A DNA stretch of 6,475 bases. It comes from Thermoplasmata archaeon (lineage in GTDB: Archaea; Thermoplasmatota; Thermoplasmata; RBG-16-68-12). The stretch spans positions 17,683 through 24,157 of the forward strand of contig DUJI01000040.1 in NCBI GenBank assembly GCA_013329855.1, written 5' to 3'. The notes under the pieces were generated by a model. It worked only from the letters and a program-made list of their open reading frames with translations, was not told where the DNA came from and made no database searches. Positions 5,798 to 6,475 of this stretch are shown piece after piece (positions within the stretch are counted from its first letter, which is position 1; every line of letters starts with the position of its first letter). The position numbers and the translations under genes are program-made.

Positions 5798-6475
5798 TCA
5801 CACGCCCCGTTCCTTCCCGGGCCACAGGAACTTGTGGATCTGGGGCTGGAGCCGCACGTCCAGCCGGTCCTCGAGGATCCACGTCGCCAGGGTGGCCGGT
5901 TCCAGGCCCTCCCGGATCCGGTGGGCGGGCATGACGGGGGAGAAGAGGACCGTGTCCGCGGGGATGGCCCGGTTCCGGACCGTGTCCCTCGCGAACTCGT
6001 AGTCCGCGCGGTCCAGGAGGACGAACTTGACCTCGTCGAACGGACGGAGGAGGCGCAGGTTCTCGAAGGCCCGCTTGGCGACCATGGTCGAGCCGGGACA
6101 CTTGATGTCCATGATGTACCGCACGCGACCCTCCTGGCGGCGCGCCGCCACCGCGGCGTCGAAGGGCGCCAGGTCCACCTCGCCGTCCGTTTCCATGGAG
6201 TGCACGAGGTGCGCGGGTAGGGCCTCGATGGCCACGGCCACGGAGCGCCACTGGAGCAACGGCTCGCCCCCGGTCCAGCAGAGGTGGCCGATCCCGCTCC
6301 GGCCCCCTCCGTGGGAGCCGATCAGGTCCTGGACCCGTGCAACGAGCTCATCCACCCGGACTTCGCGATAGTCGCCGCCTTCCACGGCGTACACGGAGTC
6401 GCACCAGGCGCATCGCAGGTTGCACGAGTACAGGCGCACGAAGACGGTCGGCGTGCCGACCAGGCTGCTCTCTCC
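5798..6475 (-). CDS. queE: 7-carboxy-7-deazaguanine synthase (radical SAM), N-terminus outside window
   Basis: A radical-SAM enzyme converting 6-carboxytetrahydropterin to 7-carboxy-7-deazaguanine, the committed step to preQ0 and, in archaea, to archaeosine at position 15 of tRNA. The 225 visible residues begin GESSLVGTPTVFVRL, matching the family 'QGEG...G.P..FVRL' region, so only some 10-20 N-terminal residues are missing. The cluster motif C18-NLR-C22-AW-C25 (CX3CX2C) binds the 4Fe-4S centre. CWTGGEP (66-72) is the SAM-contact motif, and METDGE, DIKCPGS, DEVKFVL and a C-terminal QIHK follow as in QueE. The GTG at 6439 is the internal Val of FVRL and not a start. The residue after C25-D26 is Ser where Thr is usual (CDT); in characterised QueE this position helps hold the Mg2+ ion. 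It is the first visible gene of the operon; any promoter lies beyond the right edge. Confidence 0.92.
   Translation of the reverse strand, partial: GESSLVGTPTVFVRLYSCNLRCAWCDSVYAVEGGDYREVRVDELVARVQDLIGSHGGGRSGIGHLCWTGGEPLLQWRSVAVAIEALPAHLVHSMETDGEVDLAPFDAAVAARRQEGRVRYIMDIKCPGSTMVAKRAFENLRLLRPFDEVKFVLLDRADYEFARDTVRNRAIPADTVLFSPVMPAHRIREGLEPATLATWILEDRLDVRLQPQIHKFLWPGKERGV

Overview
The window is a dense, GC-rich (roughly two-thirds G+C by eye) stretch of what looks like an archaeal chromosome. The archaeal reading rests on four points: an archaeal-type mevalonate-pathway decarboxylase, an archease, a CDG synthase (QueE) of the kind used for archaeosine, and a TATA-box-like promoter (TTTATAT) standing alone in GC-rich DNA. 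The proteins are arginine-rich and not strikingly acidic, so a haloarchaeon is unlikely. A GC-rich uncultivated lineage such as a member of Thermoplasmatota is a reasonable guess, but it is an inference and not read from any marker gene.

Layout. On the plus strand, bases 2-523 hold the C-terminal part of an M16-family zinc peptidase. It overlaps by an ATGA a second, complete M16 protein (520-1776) that has lost the HXXEH zinc motif but keeps the R/Y pair of the non-catalytic partner subunit, so the two probably form a heterodimeric M16B-type peptidase. After a 140-base gap with a TATA box, a separate plus-strand gene (1917-3578) encodes a secreted, membrane-anchored protein of about five Ig-like repeats with many N-glycosylation sequons and a short basic cytoplasmic tail.

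From the right edge back to 3619 the minus strand carries a tight convergent operon in the order queE (5' end outside the window), archease, HAD hydrolase and mevalonate-pathway decarboxylase. The genes are 28 bases apart or overlap by 4-8 bases. It mixes tRNA modification (QueE), tRNA splicing/RNA ligation support (archease) and isoprenoid lipid precursor synthesis (decarboxylase). The HAD enzyme has no assignable substrate. The two convergent units meet across a 40-base gap at 3579-3618.

The high GC content makes long open frames run through both strands and across several genes. Those were judged shadows. I see no RNA gene, CRISPR array, mobile element or obviously undescribed system. The points most worth a second look are the degenerate/catalytic M16 pair and an insert in its upstream member, the HAD enzyme lacking the second motif-I aspartate, and the substrate of the decarboxylase.
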